Source: Clostridiales bacterium UBA1779
GTDB lineage: Bacteria > Bacillota > Clostridia > Oscillospirales > CAG-272
Assembly (NCBI GenBank): GCA_002314565.1
Contig: DCGL01000007.1
Coordinates: 1,822 to 27,153 of the forward strand
Length of the DNA: 25,332 nucleotides
Direction: 5' to 3'
The notes under the pieces are model-generated. The model had not been told where the DNA came from. It saw nothing but the letters and a program-made list of their open reading frames with translations, and ran no database searches. Shown piece after piece: positions 14,920 to 22,816 of the stretch. The first letter of the stretch is position 1, and every line of letters starts with the position of its first letter. Both the position numbers and the translations under genes were made by a program.

Positions 14920-15689
14920 CAACAATAAATATCCTTCTTTTTATAGTACAGGACTGCAAAAATTACCGACGCAATTGCAATCACCGGCCAGACTATACAG
15001 TATTTCCAGTCAAGGCGGCCGTTTTCGATTATTTCCGCAGTGCTGCACATCGAATAAGGGGTGAAATAATTCAGAAACTTCAGCTTTTCTCCCATCGTCG
15101 AAACCAGCTGAAGCACGTACATCAGAAGGGAAAATCCGATTGCAAAGCCAATGCCGTTTGCTCTTACCGTTGCTGAAAAGAGAAAGCAGATACCCGCGAC
15201 TTCGAGCTGAATTGCAAAACACGAAGCGAACAGAAGCAGCATCTTTACGAATTCTATTTCCTCACCGATTACGAGAACCGATGCATATGTGAGTACGAGC
15301 GACGACAGAGAAAAGATAAACAGGCAGTTGAAGACGTAAAACATTTTTTCGGCAGCCACCCTCGTTCTTGAAACCGGGTGGCTCAGAAGAAATTCCGCAG
15401 TGCGGCCTCTCTCCTCACCTGACAATGCCGAGCTTGCAATGATTCCGGCATAAATTGCCCCGCACAAAGTCATAAGCTCCGCAAATTCTGAAGCGATATA
15501 TGACATAAAGTCCATTTCAATCGAGGACATATCGAAACCGAAATCCATATACGCCTCGCCGAGCGAAGACATCATCGGCTCGATGAGCGGGAAAATGAGG
15601 ACAGTTATCGCCATCATTGCAGCCATTCCCGCTGACCAGATTATGAGCGCGAGCTTTCCGCGCTTCATTTCATTGAAAAAGATCGGCAT
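14919..15689 (-). CDS. ABC-2 type transporter permease
   Basis: A 256-residue membrane protein with about six hydrophobic segments, beginning MPIFFNEMKRGKLALIIWSAG. SALSGEERGRTAEFLLSHPVSRTRVAAEK at about 95-123 is the ABC-2 coupling region (EERGRTAEFLLSHPVSR) of NatB/YhaP-like permeases. The frame is open further upstream, but ATG 15689 is chosen because it follows the ATPase stop by one nucleotide and AAGGAGG lies just upstream within the ATPase's last codons. The stop codon touches the terminator at 14877-14919. It forms the membrane part of the transporter with the ATPase at 15691-16572. Substrate unknown; such pairs often export drugs, peptides or lipids. Confidence 0.85.
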   Translation of the reverse strand: MPIFFNEMKRGKLALIIWSAGMAAMMAITVLIFPLIEPMMSSLGEAYMDFGFDMSSIEMDFMSYIASEFAELMTLCGAIYAGIIASSALSGEERGRTAEFLLSHPVSRTRVAAEKMFYVFNCLFIFSLSSLVLTYASVLVIGEEIEFVKMLLLFASCFAIQLEVAGICFLFSATVRANGIGFAIGFSLLMYVLQLVSTMGEKLKFLNYFTPYSMCSTAEIIENGRLDWKYCIVWPVIAIASVIFAVLYYKKKDIYC

Positions 15690-15690
15690 A

Positions 15691-16572
15691 TCATTTGTCC
15701 TCCTTCTCATAAAAATGCATAAAAATTTCTTCAAGTTCGGGATTTGTAACCGTAAAATCGTCAAAATCCATCGCAGAGAGCATTTCGGTCAGCTTATGCA
15801 TATCGCCTTCATACAGAAATCCAAGATTTCCGTTCTCTGTATGCAAATTGCGGATTTCGGGGATGGCCTCCGGCTTTCCCGAGTGCAGGCCTTTGATGAA
15901 AATGCGCTTTACGTCGCTGTGGCTGAGCTTGTCGACGGTGTCTGACACTATCAGACTGCCGTCCCTGATGATTGCCGCCTTGTTGCAGTACGCAGAAACC
16001 TCGTTCAGATTGTGCGAAGAAAGGAAAACGGTGGCTCCTTCTTTATTTCTTTCCTTGAGGAGTTCAAAAAATACATGTTGGATAAGCGGGTCAAGTCCGC
16101 TGGTCGGCTCGTCCATAATATAGAGCTTCGGCCTGTGCTGCATGGCGCAGACGATTCCGAGCTTTTTGCGGTTTCCCAGTGACAGCTGGCGTACCTTTTT
16201 CGTCACGTCGAGCTGCAGCCTGTCGCAGAGCATGGCTGCTTCAGCGTCAAAACCCCCGCCGCGCAGCTTTGCAGAGAACTTTATTATATCCGATACTCTG
16301 AGTCCTCCGTAAAACGTTGCCTCACTCGGAAGATACCCGACATTATCAAGGATTTTGATATTATCTCTTACTATATCCATCCCGAGGATTTTTGCTTCTC
16401 CTGCCGTCGGACCCAGAAGTCCCAGCATCGTCCTTATCAGCGTGGATTTTCCCGCTCCGTTGGGTCCGATAAAGCCGAAGAAATCCCCTTCATCAACCTT
16501 CAGGCTGACCTCTGTGATTCCCCGCGCTTTTCCGTATGATTTCGAAAGTTTGTCTGTTTCAATTGCATACAT
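15691..16572 (-). CDS. ABC transporter ATP-binding protein
   Basis: A 293-residue ABC ATPase with Walker A GPNGAGKS 36-43, signature LSLGNRKK 130-137, Walker B LYIMDE 150-155 and the D-loop SGLDP right after. The signature form LSLGNRKK is common in drug/bacitracin-type exporter ATPases that pair with ABC-2 permeases. ATG 16572 (MYAIETDKLSKSYG) is preferred over in-frame TTG 16578, because AGGAGC sits 8-9 nt upstream of it. It is the first gene of a two-gene operon with promoter 16604-16632 and is translationally linked to the permease. The C-terminal part, after the ATPase core, ends acidic (FMHFYEKEDK). Confidence 0.9.
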   Translation of the reverse strand: MYAIETDKLSKSYGKARGITEVSLKVDEGDFFGFIGPNGAGKSTLIRTMLGLLGPTAGEAKILGMDIVRDNIKILDNVGYLPSEATFYGGLRVSDIIKFSAKLRGGGFDAEAAMLCDRLQLDVTKKVRQLSLGNRKKLGIVCAMQHRPKLYIMDEPTSGLDPLIQHVFFELLKERNKEGATVFLSSHNLNEVSAYCNKAAIIRDGSLIVSDTVDKLSHSDVKRIFIKGLHSGKPEAIPEIRNLHTENGNLGFLYEGDMHKLTEMLSAMDFDDFTVTNPELEEIFMHFYEKEDK

Positions 16573-16603
16573 AACCAAAAGCTCCTTGCTTCATACTGCT
16601 GAT

Positions 16604-16632
16604 AATTTACTATATTTTTCCTGTTTTGTCAA
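16604..16632 (-). promoter_or_regulatory. Promoter of the two-gene ABC operon
   Basis: TTGACA (complement of 16627-16632) and TAAATT (complement of 16604-16609), 17-nt spacer, about 30 nt before the ATPase start at 16572. Confidence 0.65.
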
Positions 16633-16687
16633 GTTTTTTCGCAAATCAGCATGGGGATGCTTGCACCGAAAAAATCGCAACCAATGT

Positions 16688-16716
16688 TTGACACAATGAA
16701 GCCGCAGTGGTATAAT
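16688..16716 (+). promoter_or_regulatory. Full-consensus promoter of the SGNH hydrolase gene
   Basis: TTGACA at 16688-16693 and TATAAT at 16711-16716 with a 17-nt spacer: an exact sigma-A consensus. GGAG precedes the ATG at 16752. Confidence 0.8.
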
Positions 16717-16751
16717 TTTAACGTTGATTTTTCAAAAAAGGAGCTCACAAA

Positions 16752-17450
16752 ATGAAGTTTCTCGAAAAGATTTCTCTCGGCGAAGAGGGGCTGCGCAAAA
16801 ACGGAGCCGCAACCTACGTGGCTCTCGGTGACAGTGTCACGCACGGCTGCGAAGCCATAGGCTTTTATCATTATGACACGGTTTACTGGAACCGCTTTCG
16901 TGCAAAGCTCAACGCAATTCATCCGGAATATCCGATCAACGTAGTCAACGCCGGTATTTCCGGTGACAGTGCCGCCGGAGCCTGCCGCCGTTTTGAGCGC
17001 GACGTTCTTCGCAATCATCCGGATCTGCTGACAATCTGCTTCGGTCTCAACGACGTCAACGGAAGCAAGGAAACGTATCTTGCCTCTCTCTCTGAACTCT
17101 TTACACGCGGCCTTGAAACCGGTGCCGAAGTGATTTTCATCACTCCAAATATGCTCAACACCTACGTCGCTGACGACACCGTCGAACAGTACCGGAATTA
17201 TGCTGCCAAAACCGCCGGGTTTCAGCTGAACGGCAGAATGGACGACTACGTCTCAAGCGCCGCCGCTCTTGCTGCCGATATGAAAATACCCGTCGTTGAC
17301 TGCTATTCCCGCTGGAAAGCGCTCTATGCCGCGGGCGTTGACACGACAATGCTGCTATCAAACCGCATAAATCACCCGACAAAAGAAATGCATATCCTTT
17401 TTGCGGATATGCTTTATGATACGCTGACAAAAATCAGCCGGGGGACGTAA
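16752..17450 (+). CDS. SGNH/GDSL-family hydrolase
   Basis: A 232-residue cytoplasmic-looking esterase/lipase-type protein with no signal peptide. Block I GDS at 26-28 gives the nucleophile Ser28 (LGDSVTHG), block II AGISGDSA contains Gly71, block III GLND has Asn100, and the block V histidine is likely His208 in NRINHPT. The usual Asp three residues before that His is Arg205 here, so the third member of the triad is missing or supplied elsewhere. The family removes acyl or acetyl groups from sugars, lipids or peptidoglycan; the substrate is unknown. The last four codons and the stop lie inside the inverted repeat at 17425-17543, so the C-terminus (KISRGT) may have been set by the repeat. Confidence 0.85.
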   Translation: MKFLEKISLGEEGLRKNGAATYVALGDSVTHGCEAIGFYHYDTVYWNRFRAKLNAIHPEYPINVVNAGISGDSAAGACRRFERDVLRNHPDLLTICFGLNDVNGSKETYLASLSELFTRGLETGAEVIFITPNMLNTYVADDTVEQYRNYAAKTAGFQLNGRMDDYVSSAAALAADMKIPVVDCYSRWKALYAAGVDTTMLLSNRINHPTKEMHILFADMLYDTLTKISRGT

Positions 17451-17543
17451 GTGGTGGCGAAAAAATGAGAATCATTTTTTCGCCACCACTTACGTCCCCC
17501 GGCTGATTCGCCACCACTTACGTCCCCCGGCTGATTTTTGTCA
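17425..17543. repeat. Long inverted repeat with tandem copy between convergent genes
   Basis: Arms 17432-17468 and 17472-17508 are perfect complements of 37 bp around GAA. The right half is then repeated: 17481-17508 and 17509-17536 are identical 28-bp copies in tandem. The left outer arm 17425-17459 also pairs perfectly for 35 bp with 17509-17543. Core motif: CGGGGGACGTAAGTGGTGGC. It contains the stop codons of both the SGNH gene (TAA 17448-17450) and the EamA gene (TGA complement of 17541-17543). Likely a repeat insertion that also acts as a two-way terminator. Confidence 0.85.
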
Positions 17544-18419
17544 AACCAATGATACGCAAATCAGTGCGGCGATAAGGATGCAGCAGCCGACGGTGTTTTT
17601 CGGCGACAGCTTTTCTTTAAAAAGAATGCAGGAGCTCACCACACTGAGCAAGAGAGTGCCCGCGTTGTCAAAGGTATACAGCAGAGCCGTTGATACGAGC
17701 GGCAGCATATAGACCTTGGCATTTATTGCAACGGCAATGACGATGCCGCTCAGAATGAGATACAGAAGAGCCTTCTTCGACATTCTGAAAGCAGCGAAAG
17801 GCTTACCCTTATGCGTGCAGATAAGCCAGAGCGCAGAAATCACAGCCATTCCGAAATACGAAACGGCAACCATGGCGTTCTTCTCTTCCGCACCTGTCAG
17901 TCTCTGCTGAACGTCGAGCATCGACAAAAAGCCTCCGTTTCCGAGAGCGGCCAGGACACAGTAGATGAAAAAGGTCCTGCGGTCGGTAAAGGTTTCGTTC
18001 TTTTTACAGCTGATGAGATACACGGCGGGAAACATCACGGCAATTGCAAGCCATTTCATCCACGAAACCTCGTCTCCGAAACAGGCGGAAACCGCTGCGG
18101 GAATCAGAATTCCCCCGTTGATAATGAATACCATCTGAACCGAGTATGGTCCGGTTCTCGAAATCTTTATCAGCGAAAGATCCAGAACTGCCCCGAGGAA
18201 TGCGTTGACAAGTCCCAATATCAGGGTAAGGCCTGAAAATCCGAAGCTGAACCCATACAGTGCGAATGCGGCAACAGCGGTAACTCCGCCCGTAACCAGG
18301 GCATATATTGCCGCCGCATCCACACTGTCACCTGAATATGACACCGTGTACGTTTTGCACAGAAGATTCTGAACGGTTGACAGTATTATGATAAATGCAA
18401 TTATCAGAGCTTCAACCAT
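17541..18419 (-). CDS. EamA-like (DMT superfamily) transporter
   Basis: A 292-residue protein with about ten hydrophobic helices and short loops, and two related halves, the EamA/drug-metabolite transporter layout. VSTALLYTFDNAGTLLLSVVSSCILFKEKLSPKNTVGC near the C-terminus has the LFKEKLS motif seen at the end of the ninth helix in EamA proteins. It starts 27 nt after the solute-binding lipoprotein gene on the same strand, so it may be the last gene of the sugar operon and could export or import a small metabolite. The final codons and stop lie in the repeat at 17425-17543. Confidence 0.8.
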   Translation of the reverse strand: MVEALIIAFIIILSTVQNLLCKTYTVSYSGDSVDAAAIYALVTGGVTAVAAFALYGFSFGFSGLTLILGLVNAFLGAVLDLSLIKISRTGPYSVQMVFIINGGILIPAAVSACFGDEVSWMKWLAIAVMFPAVYLISCKKNETFTDRRTFFIYCVLAALGNGGFLSMLDVQQRLTGAEEKNAMVAVSYFGMAVISALWLICTHKGKPFAAFRMSKKALLYLILSGIVIAVAINAKVYMLPLVSTALLYTFDNAGTLLLSVVSSCILFKEKLSPKNTVGCCILIAALICVSLV

Positions 18420-18446
18420 AAATTAAAAGTCCTTTCAAAAAGCGCT

Positions 18447-19970
18447 TCAGGATTCAAGTGAAGCCAGACTGTCATTGAGCTGTTTCAGCTTATCTGTCCA
18501 TGATGAAACCTGAGAAGCAAGAACGGAAGCGGGAGCTCCGGCGTCCCCGCGCATAAGTCCGCGAAGTGAAGAAATCATGGCAAAAATAGGTGAATAAAGG
18601 ATGGTTCCTTCAAGTGCTACCGTGCCGTAAATCTTATCGAGCATCTTTTTGGACTCCTGATTTTTCAGGAATCTGTATGAAAGCGAAACCTCGTAATATG
18701 CGGGGAATACCGTATTGTAGCTTTCATAGGATATTGTTTCCATAACGGCACCTATCATGGCGAGTCTGTCATCGGGAACGGTGGAAACGACTCCCATAAC
18801 GGTCATCTGGTCCTGAAGGTAGGTGTAATAATCTTCCTGGTTCTCGTCGAGCTTCGGCTGAGGAACGATTCCGTAATCTCCGTCAAAGCCGCTCGGGGTC
18901 AGTACCGATTCAATCTGATAAATCGTTGAGCTTGCCATCAGGCAGCGCTCGGCGGCAAACATATTGATTTTGTTCGGTGTAAACGCACTGTCAGTGTTTC
19001 CGTTTGCTCCTACGGAATAGGAGTTCGGATTGTTGAATATGAGCTCCTGAACCTTTTCAACGGCAGTTATCAGTCTCTCGTTGTCGATATGGAGTATGTA
19101 TTCCCCGTCGTCGTTAAGATACAGAAGACGCGAATCAAAGGCTACGAGGTAAGGGTCAACGGAAACGCAGCCACCGGCTACGAAGCCGTAAAAGTCCTCT
19201 TCGTCTGCCGTTGAATTACCGTTTGAGTCAGAATAAGTATCGGCAATCAGAAGCAGCTGGTTTTCAACGGTCCAGTTTCCGTTCATTGCCATTTCATACG
19301 GGTCCTCGAGATTTCTCTCGGTAAACAGATCCTTGTTATACAGAATGACATTCATCATTCTGATGGCGGAAATGGAATATGCACCGAGACAAACGTACTG
19401 GGAAGTACCGTTATCCATTATTTCATTAAAGCCCTGTACCCAGTATGATTTGTCCAGATTGAGATTTTCCACTTCGTGAAGATTGTGGAAATCACCCTCG
19501 ACGATATAGGTAACGGGAGTGTAGCCCGGAGTCGTGACGAGATCGTACAGCTCGTCGCCTGATGCCACCTGTGTTTTGATGATATTGCAGCTTCCGTAGT
19601 CGTTGGCACTTGCACAGAGCTTGACTTTCAGCTCGATGCCGAGTTTGCTTTCGACGTCGCAGTTTCTCTTGTAAACCGCGTCGTTGATGGCGGCTCCGTT
19701 CGTTTCTTTGCAATTAAATTCATCCGCGCTGGCATCCCGGTTTGCGGCAAGGATTCTGACGGTCTCACCGTTGAAATTCATCTCGGGGAGCTCGTAAACG
19801 TAGCTTTTATCCTCAGTTACAACCGTTGTGATTTCCTCTGTGGCATCGGGAGCTGCCGTGGTGGCAGCTGCTTCGGAGCCTGCCGGATTATCTGTTTTCC
19901 CGCAGGAAGCAAGTGAAGCAAGCATAAGAAAGACAAGCATGGCAGCGCATATTCGTAGGAATTTATTCAT
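18447..19970 (-). CDS. Extracellular solute-binding lipoprotein
   Basis: A 507-residue lipoprotein with signal peptide MNKFLRICAAMLVFLMLASLASC, lipobox LASC with Cys23, and a Ser/Thr/Ala-rich linker (about 24-47). The body resembles family 1 sugar-binding proteins: it is long, with alternating helices and strands, MAMNGNWTVENQLLLIAD and later GDYGIVPQPKLDE, typical of carbohydrate-binding ABC components. The start at 19970 is preferred over a more upstream in-frame start because the signal peptide begins there; AGGAAC lies about 11 nt upstream. It follows the glycoside hydrolase by 35 nt. No sugar-transport permeases or ATPase are nearby, so it must use a transporter elsewhere or act as a surface sugar receptor. 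Confidence 0.75.
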   Translation of the reverse strand: MNKFLRICAAMLVFLMLASLASCGKTDNPAGSEAAATTAAPDATEEITTVVTEDKSYVYELPEMNFNGETVRILAANRDASADEFNCKETNGAAINDAVYKRNCDVESKLGIELKVKLCASANDYGSCNIIKTQVASGDELYDLVTTPGYTPVTYIVEGDFHNLHEVENLNLDKSYWVQGFNEIMDNGTSQYVCLGAYSISAIRMMNVILYNKDLFTERNLEDPYEMAMNGNWTVENQLLLIADTYSDSNGNSTADEEDFYGFVAGGCVSVDPYLVAFDSRLLYLNDDGEYILHIDNERLITAVEKVQELIFNNPNSYSVGANGNTDSAFTPNKINMFAAERCLMASSTIYQIESVLTPSGFDGDYGIVPQPKLDENQEDYYTYLQDQMTVMGVVSTVPDDRLAMIGAVMETISYESYNTVFPAYYEVSLSYRFLKNQESKKMLDKIYGTVALEGTILYSPIFAMISSLRGLMRGDAGAPASVLASQVSSWTDKLKQLNDSLASLES

Positions 19971-20005
19971 TATTCGGTCCGTTCCTTTCTTTATTTTCAG
20001 CAGAA

Positions 20006-22741
20006 TCACTTGTGAGACTTGTATTCTTCCGCGTCGAGCAGTGCGGATGCGGACATAAGTCTTTCAAGCGCTTCGTCCGTAAGTCGGGCGCAGGCAGGTT
20101 TTCCCGGACGGCTCAGATATTTTACAATCTGCTTTTTCAGATAAAGCGCCTCCACTCTTCCCGATTCGACGTTGGCGGAGCACAACAGAATTCGTCCTCC
20201 GTTTTCCCCGTAAGAACGTTCAGTCAGAGTGCCGAGGGACCTTGATACTATATAGCTGTGAATCATTCTGATGACGGGGTCCGCCTCGTTGAGTCCGAGG
20301 GGCTCAAGGTCGAGAGGAGCACTGTCAGAGAGAATGTTGAAGAACTGCATATCCGCGTAATCCTCGTGCGGGAAATCGCCGAAAAGCGGATGGTCTTCGA
20401 TTATCGTGCCGTCCTGCAGCTCCTCGAAGGGGAAGAAGGTTGCGGGTTTTGTAAAGAAATATCTGCCCTTGTTGAGGCCGAGGCACTCCTTGAACGCGCG
20501 GACGAAGCCTTCGCCTGTCGCTTCGACAAGAACGCTGCCTCCCCCTGCCACGAAATCAAGCGTTTGTGCGTCAAGTCTGTTTACGATTCTGACGTTTGAG
20601 GGGAGCTCCTTTTCAGCCGTCTGCGGGAAGAACCAGAGTCTCCATGAATTTTTAACTGTTCTTCCGTCCTCTTCAAAGCAGGCGTTCAGCTCGGCACTGA
20701 CGGGCTTTTTGAATTTCGGAACGGTAAATGAAACGGTTCCGGCTTCAGTTGTAATAAAAGGAGTATGATTATACGAAATAACCCCGTCGGCAATAACGTC
20801 ACCGCCGACGCTTACGTTCCATCTGATTTCAGGAGCTTTGAATGCGGGGTGTGAGAAATCCGAGACGTACAGCTTGCATTCGAACTGCGATTCGTATGCA
20901 TAGCAGCGATTATCAAAGTTGAGGGAGGACAAAATAACCGTATCGCCGTTAACCTGCTGCCACATTTCGGCCGTTGCATACTTCTGATCGTAAAACTCGT
21001 CCAGTATTCCTTGCTTGGATATGGCAATATCCGTTGCGTTGAAGTGAGAAACGCCGGAAAGCTTCGGGAAATCGCGGCGCAGGCCTTCAAGCTTGCACTT
21101 TGCTTCCATATACTGAAGCTTGCGGGAATTGGTTCCCATTTTTTCAAGGATGTGGCTGATTCCGTGGTCCGTCGTTGCCTTTATGGCCCAGAGCTCCCCG
21201 ACGGGACGGACGGGAAGGCCGTCGTATTTGGCAATATCACGGACTTCGGGTGATGAACTCCACCATCTGAACTCATGGCAGATAACCGCCTTCGTCTCGG
21301 TATTTGAAAGTCCCGCGTCACCGCAGAGGAAATCGTCGGGCATAAAGCTTTCGTACTTGCCGGCATACACACCGTCCGTCCAGATAACGAGGGCGGTCGG
21401 CTTGATTTCCTTGGTTTCACGGTAGCAGCGCCATGAAATGTCGGGGTAGCGTATGTTTCCGCCCTGCCCGAGTTCGTTTCCCATGCTGTAAATATTGGCA
21501 GAGGGATGGCAGACGTCGCGCATCACGATGTGATTCCACTGCGAGCGGAACTGCTCGCGGAAATCCGGTGTCGGCTTCGGCCACTGATTGTACGTATGGA
21601 AGTTTGACTGACCGCAGATTGGTCCGGCAATTCCCATTTCACTCTGTACGATAAGTCCGACCTCGTCGGCAACGTCGAAATATTCGGATACCGGAACGTG
21701 CGACTGACATCTGACTGAAGTATATCCGTATGCGCGGAGCTGAGAGAGACACTTGCGCCAGTGCTCACGCGAATTGTTGGGGCAGCCGGTTTCCGGGAAG
21801 GTGCCGAAATCACCGCAGCCTCTGAAATAATAAGGCTCTCCGTTGATCTTGAAATGGCTGTCTGCTGACTCAAAGCTTACGAAACCGACCCTGGCGCATC
21901 TGCCGTCAAAGGTCTTCTGACCGTGGAAAAGAACGGCCTCGACGCGGTAGAGTTCGGGGGAATCCGGGCTCCAGAGCCGTGGATCCGGGACCGAAAGATT
22001 GCCCTCAGCGCAGCCGTCTTTTACTGAAATGTTTCTTTCTGAAATGACGTCGCCGTTTTTGTCATAAACCCTGAAATTCACTTTATCGCCGTCAGAGGCA
22101 TCCCCTGCGCTGCATCTGAAGTGAATATTCTGTTTTTTTACGTTCGGAACGGCGGAAAAATGCTCAATATATGCCCTTCCCGTTGCAAGCAGCTCGACGT
22201 CACGGTAAAGTCCCGTCCATTTTCCGTCATACTGATAGTTCAGCATTGCGGTTCTGTCATCTTCGTCGATGCGTATGGCTATACGGTTTTCACCGGGAAC
22301 CAGGACGTCCGTGATTTCAAAGCCGAAAGGAACGAGGGGTTCGTGATTTTCTCCTATCTGAACTCCGTTTACCCAGATTACAGGGGTAGGAGCTACACCT
22401 CCGAAAAGAAGCCAGATTCTCTTTCCCTTGAATTCTTCGGGAATTTCAAAGGTTTTTGCAAACCAGGCAGGCCCGCAGTACGTGGTTCTGAACGGACGGA
22501 AGGTGACGGCGAACTCCTTCTGTTGCTCATCGTCGGCAGTTCCGAGTCCGTTTCCCTGAATAGTGCCGGGAACGGTGACGCGCTCCATTACCGTATACTT
22601 CTTTTCATACCATTTCTGGGCGATGCCTATGTTTTCCGGATCGATTCTCGCCTGCCAGACTCCGCTCAGAGAAATCCTCTGTTCAGCGGATGAAGAAACT
22701 GCGGGATTTACGTCGGCAGGAATAATCTTTGTGAACATCAT
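20006..22741 (-). CDS. Glycoside hydrolase family 2 protein
   Basis: A 911-residue enzyme without signal peptide, so probably intracellular. Domains: jelly-roll sugar-binding N-domain at about 25-190 (WLLFGGVAPTPVIWVNG), an immunoglobulin-like domain at about 190-295, the TIM-barrel catalytic domain from about 296 (FKINGEPYYFRGCG) to 600, and a C-terminal region with LDFVAGGGSVLVEATGEG. The acid/base is likely Glu423 in SMGNEL; Glu490 in CHEFRWW is a candidate nucleophile. GH2 members include beta-galactosidases, beta-mannosidases and beta-glucuronidases; the specificity here cannot be fixed. ATG 22741 follows AAAGGAC with good spacing and is followed by a second ATG, so start is at 22741 or 22738. 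The binding-lipoprotein gene follows 35 nt later and should be co-transcribed. Confidence 0.88.
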   Translation of the reverse strand: MMFTKIIPADVNPAVSSSAEQRISLSGVWQARIDPENIGIAQKWYEKKYTVMERVTVPGTIQGNGLGTADDEQQKEFAVTFRPFRTTYCGPAWFAKTFEIPEEFKGKRIWLLFGGVAPTPVIWVNGVQIGENHEPLVPFGFEITDVLVPGENRIAIRIDEDDRTAMLNYQYDGKWTGLYRDVELLATGRAYIEHFSAVPNVKKQNIHFRCSAGDASDGDKVNFRVYDKNGDVISERNISVKDGCAEGNLSVPDPRLWSPDSPELYRVEAVLFHGQKTFDGRCARVGFVSFESADSHFKINGEPYYFRGCGDFGTFPETGCPNNSREHWRKCLSQLRAYGYTSVRCQSHVPVSEYFDVADEVGLIVQSEMGIAGPICGQSNFHTYNQWPKPTPDFREQFRSQWNHIVMRDVCHPSANIYSMGNELGQGGNIRYPDISWRCYRETKEIKPTALVIWTDGVYAGKYESFMPDDFLCGDAGLSNTETKAVICHEFRWWSSSPEVRDIAKYDGLPVRPVGELWAIKATTDHGISHILEKMGTNSRKLQYMEAKCKLEGLRRDFPKLSGVSHFNATDIAISKQGILDEFYDQKYATAEMWQQVNGDTVILSSLNFDNRCYAYESQFECKLYVSDFSHPAFKAPEIRWNVSVGGDVIADGVISYNHTPFITTEAGTVSFTVPKFKKPVSAELNACFEEDGRTVKNSWRLWFFPQTAEKELPSNVRIVNRLDAQTLDFVAGGGSVLVEATGEGFVRAFKECLGLNKGRYFFTKPATFFPFEELQDGTIIEDHPLFGDFPHEDYADMQFFNILSDSAPLDLEPLGLNEADPVIRMIHSYIVSRSLGTLTERSYGENGGRILLCSANVESGRVEALYLKKQIVKYLSRPGKPACARLTDEALERLMSASALLDAEEYKSHK

Positions 22742-22765
22742 TGAATTTGTCCTTTCGTATACTCG

Positions 22766-22804
22766 AAAAAAGCGGTGCCGCCTCAGAATATGAAGCAGCA
22801 CCGC
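22766..22804 (-). terminator. Terminator after the beta-helix surface protein
   Basis: On the minus strand GCGGTGC (complement of 22798-22804) pairs with GCACCGC (complement of 22772-22778), followed by six T (complement of 22766-22771). It lies between the surface-protein gene and the GH2 gene, so the two are probably transcribed separately or by partial read-through. Confidence 0.75.
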
Positions 22805-22816
22805 AGGTTAAAAGAA

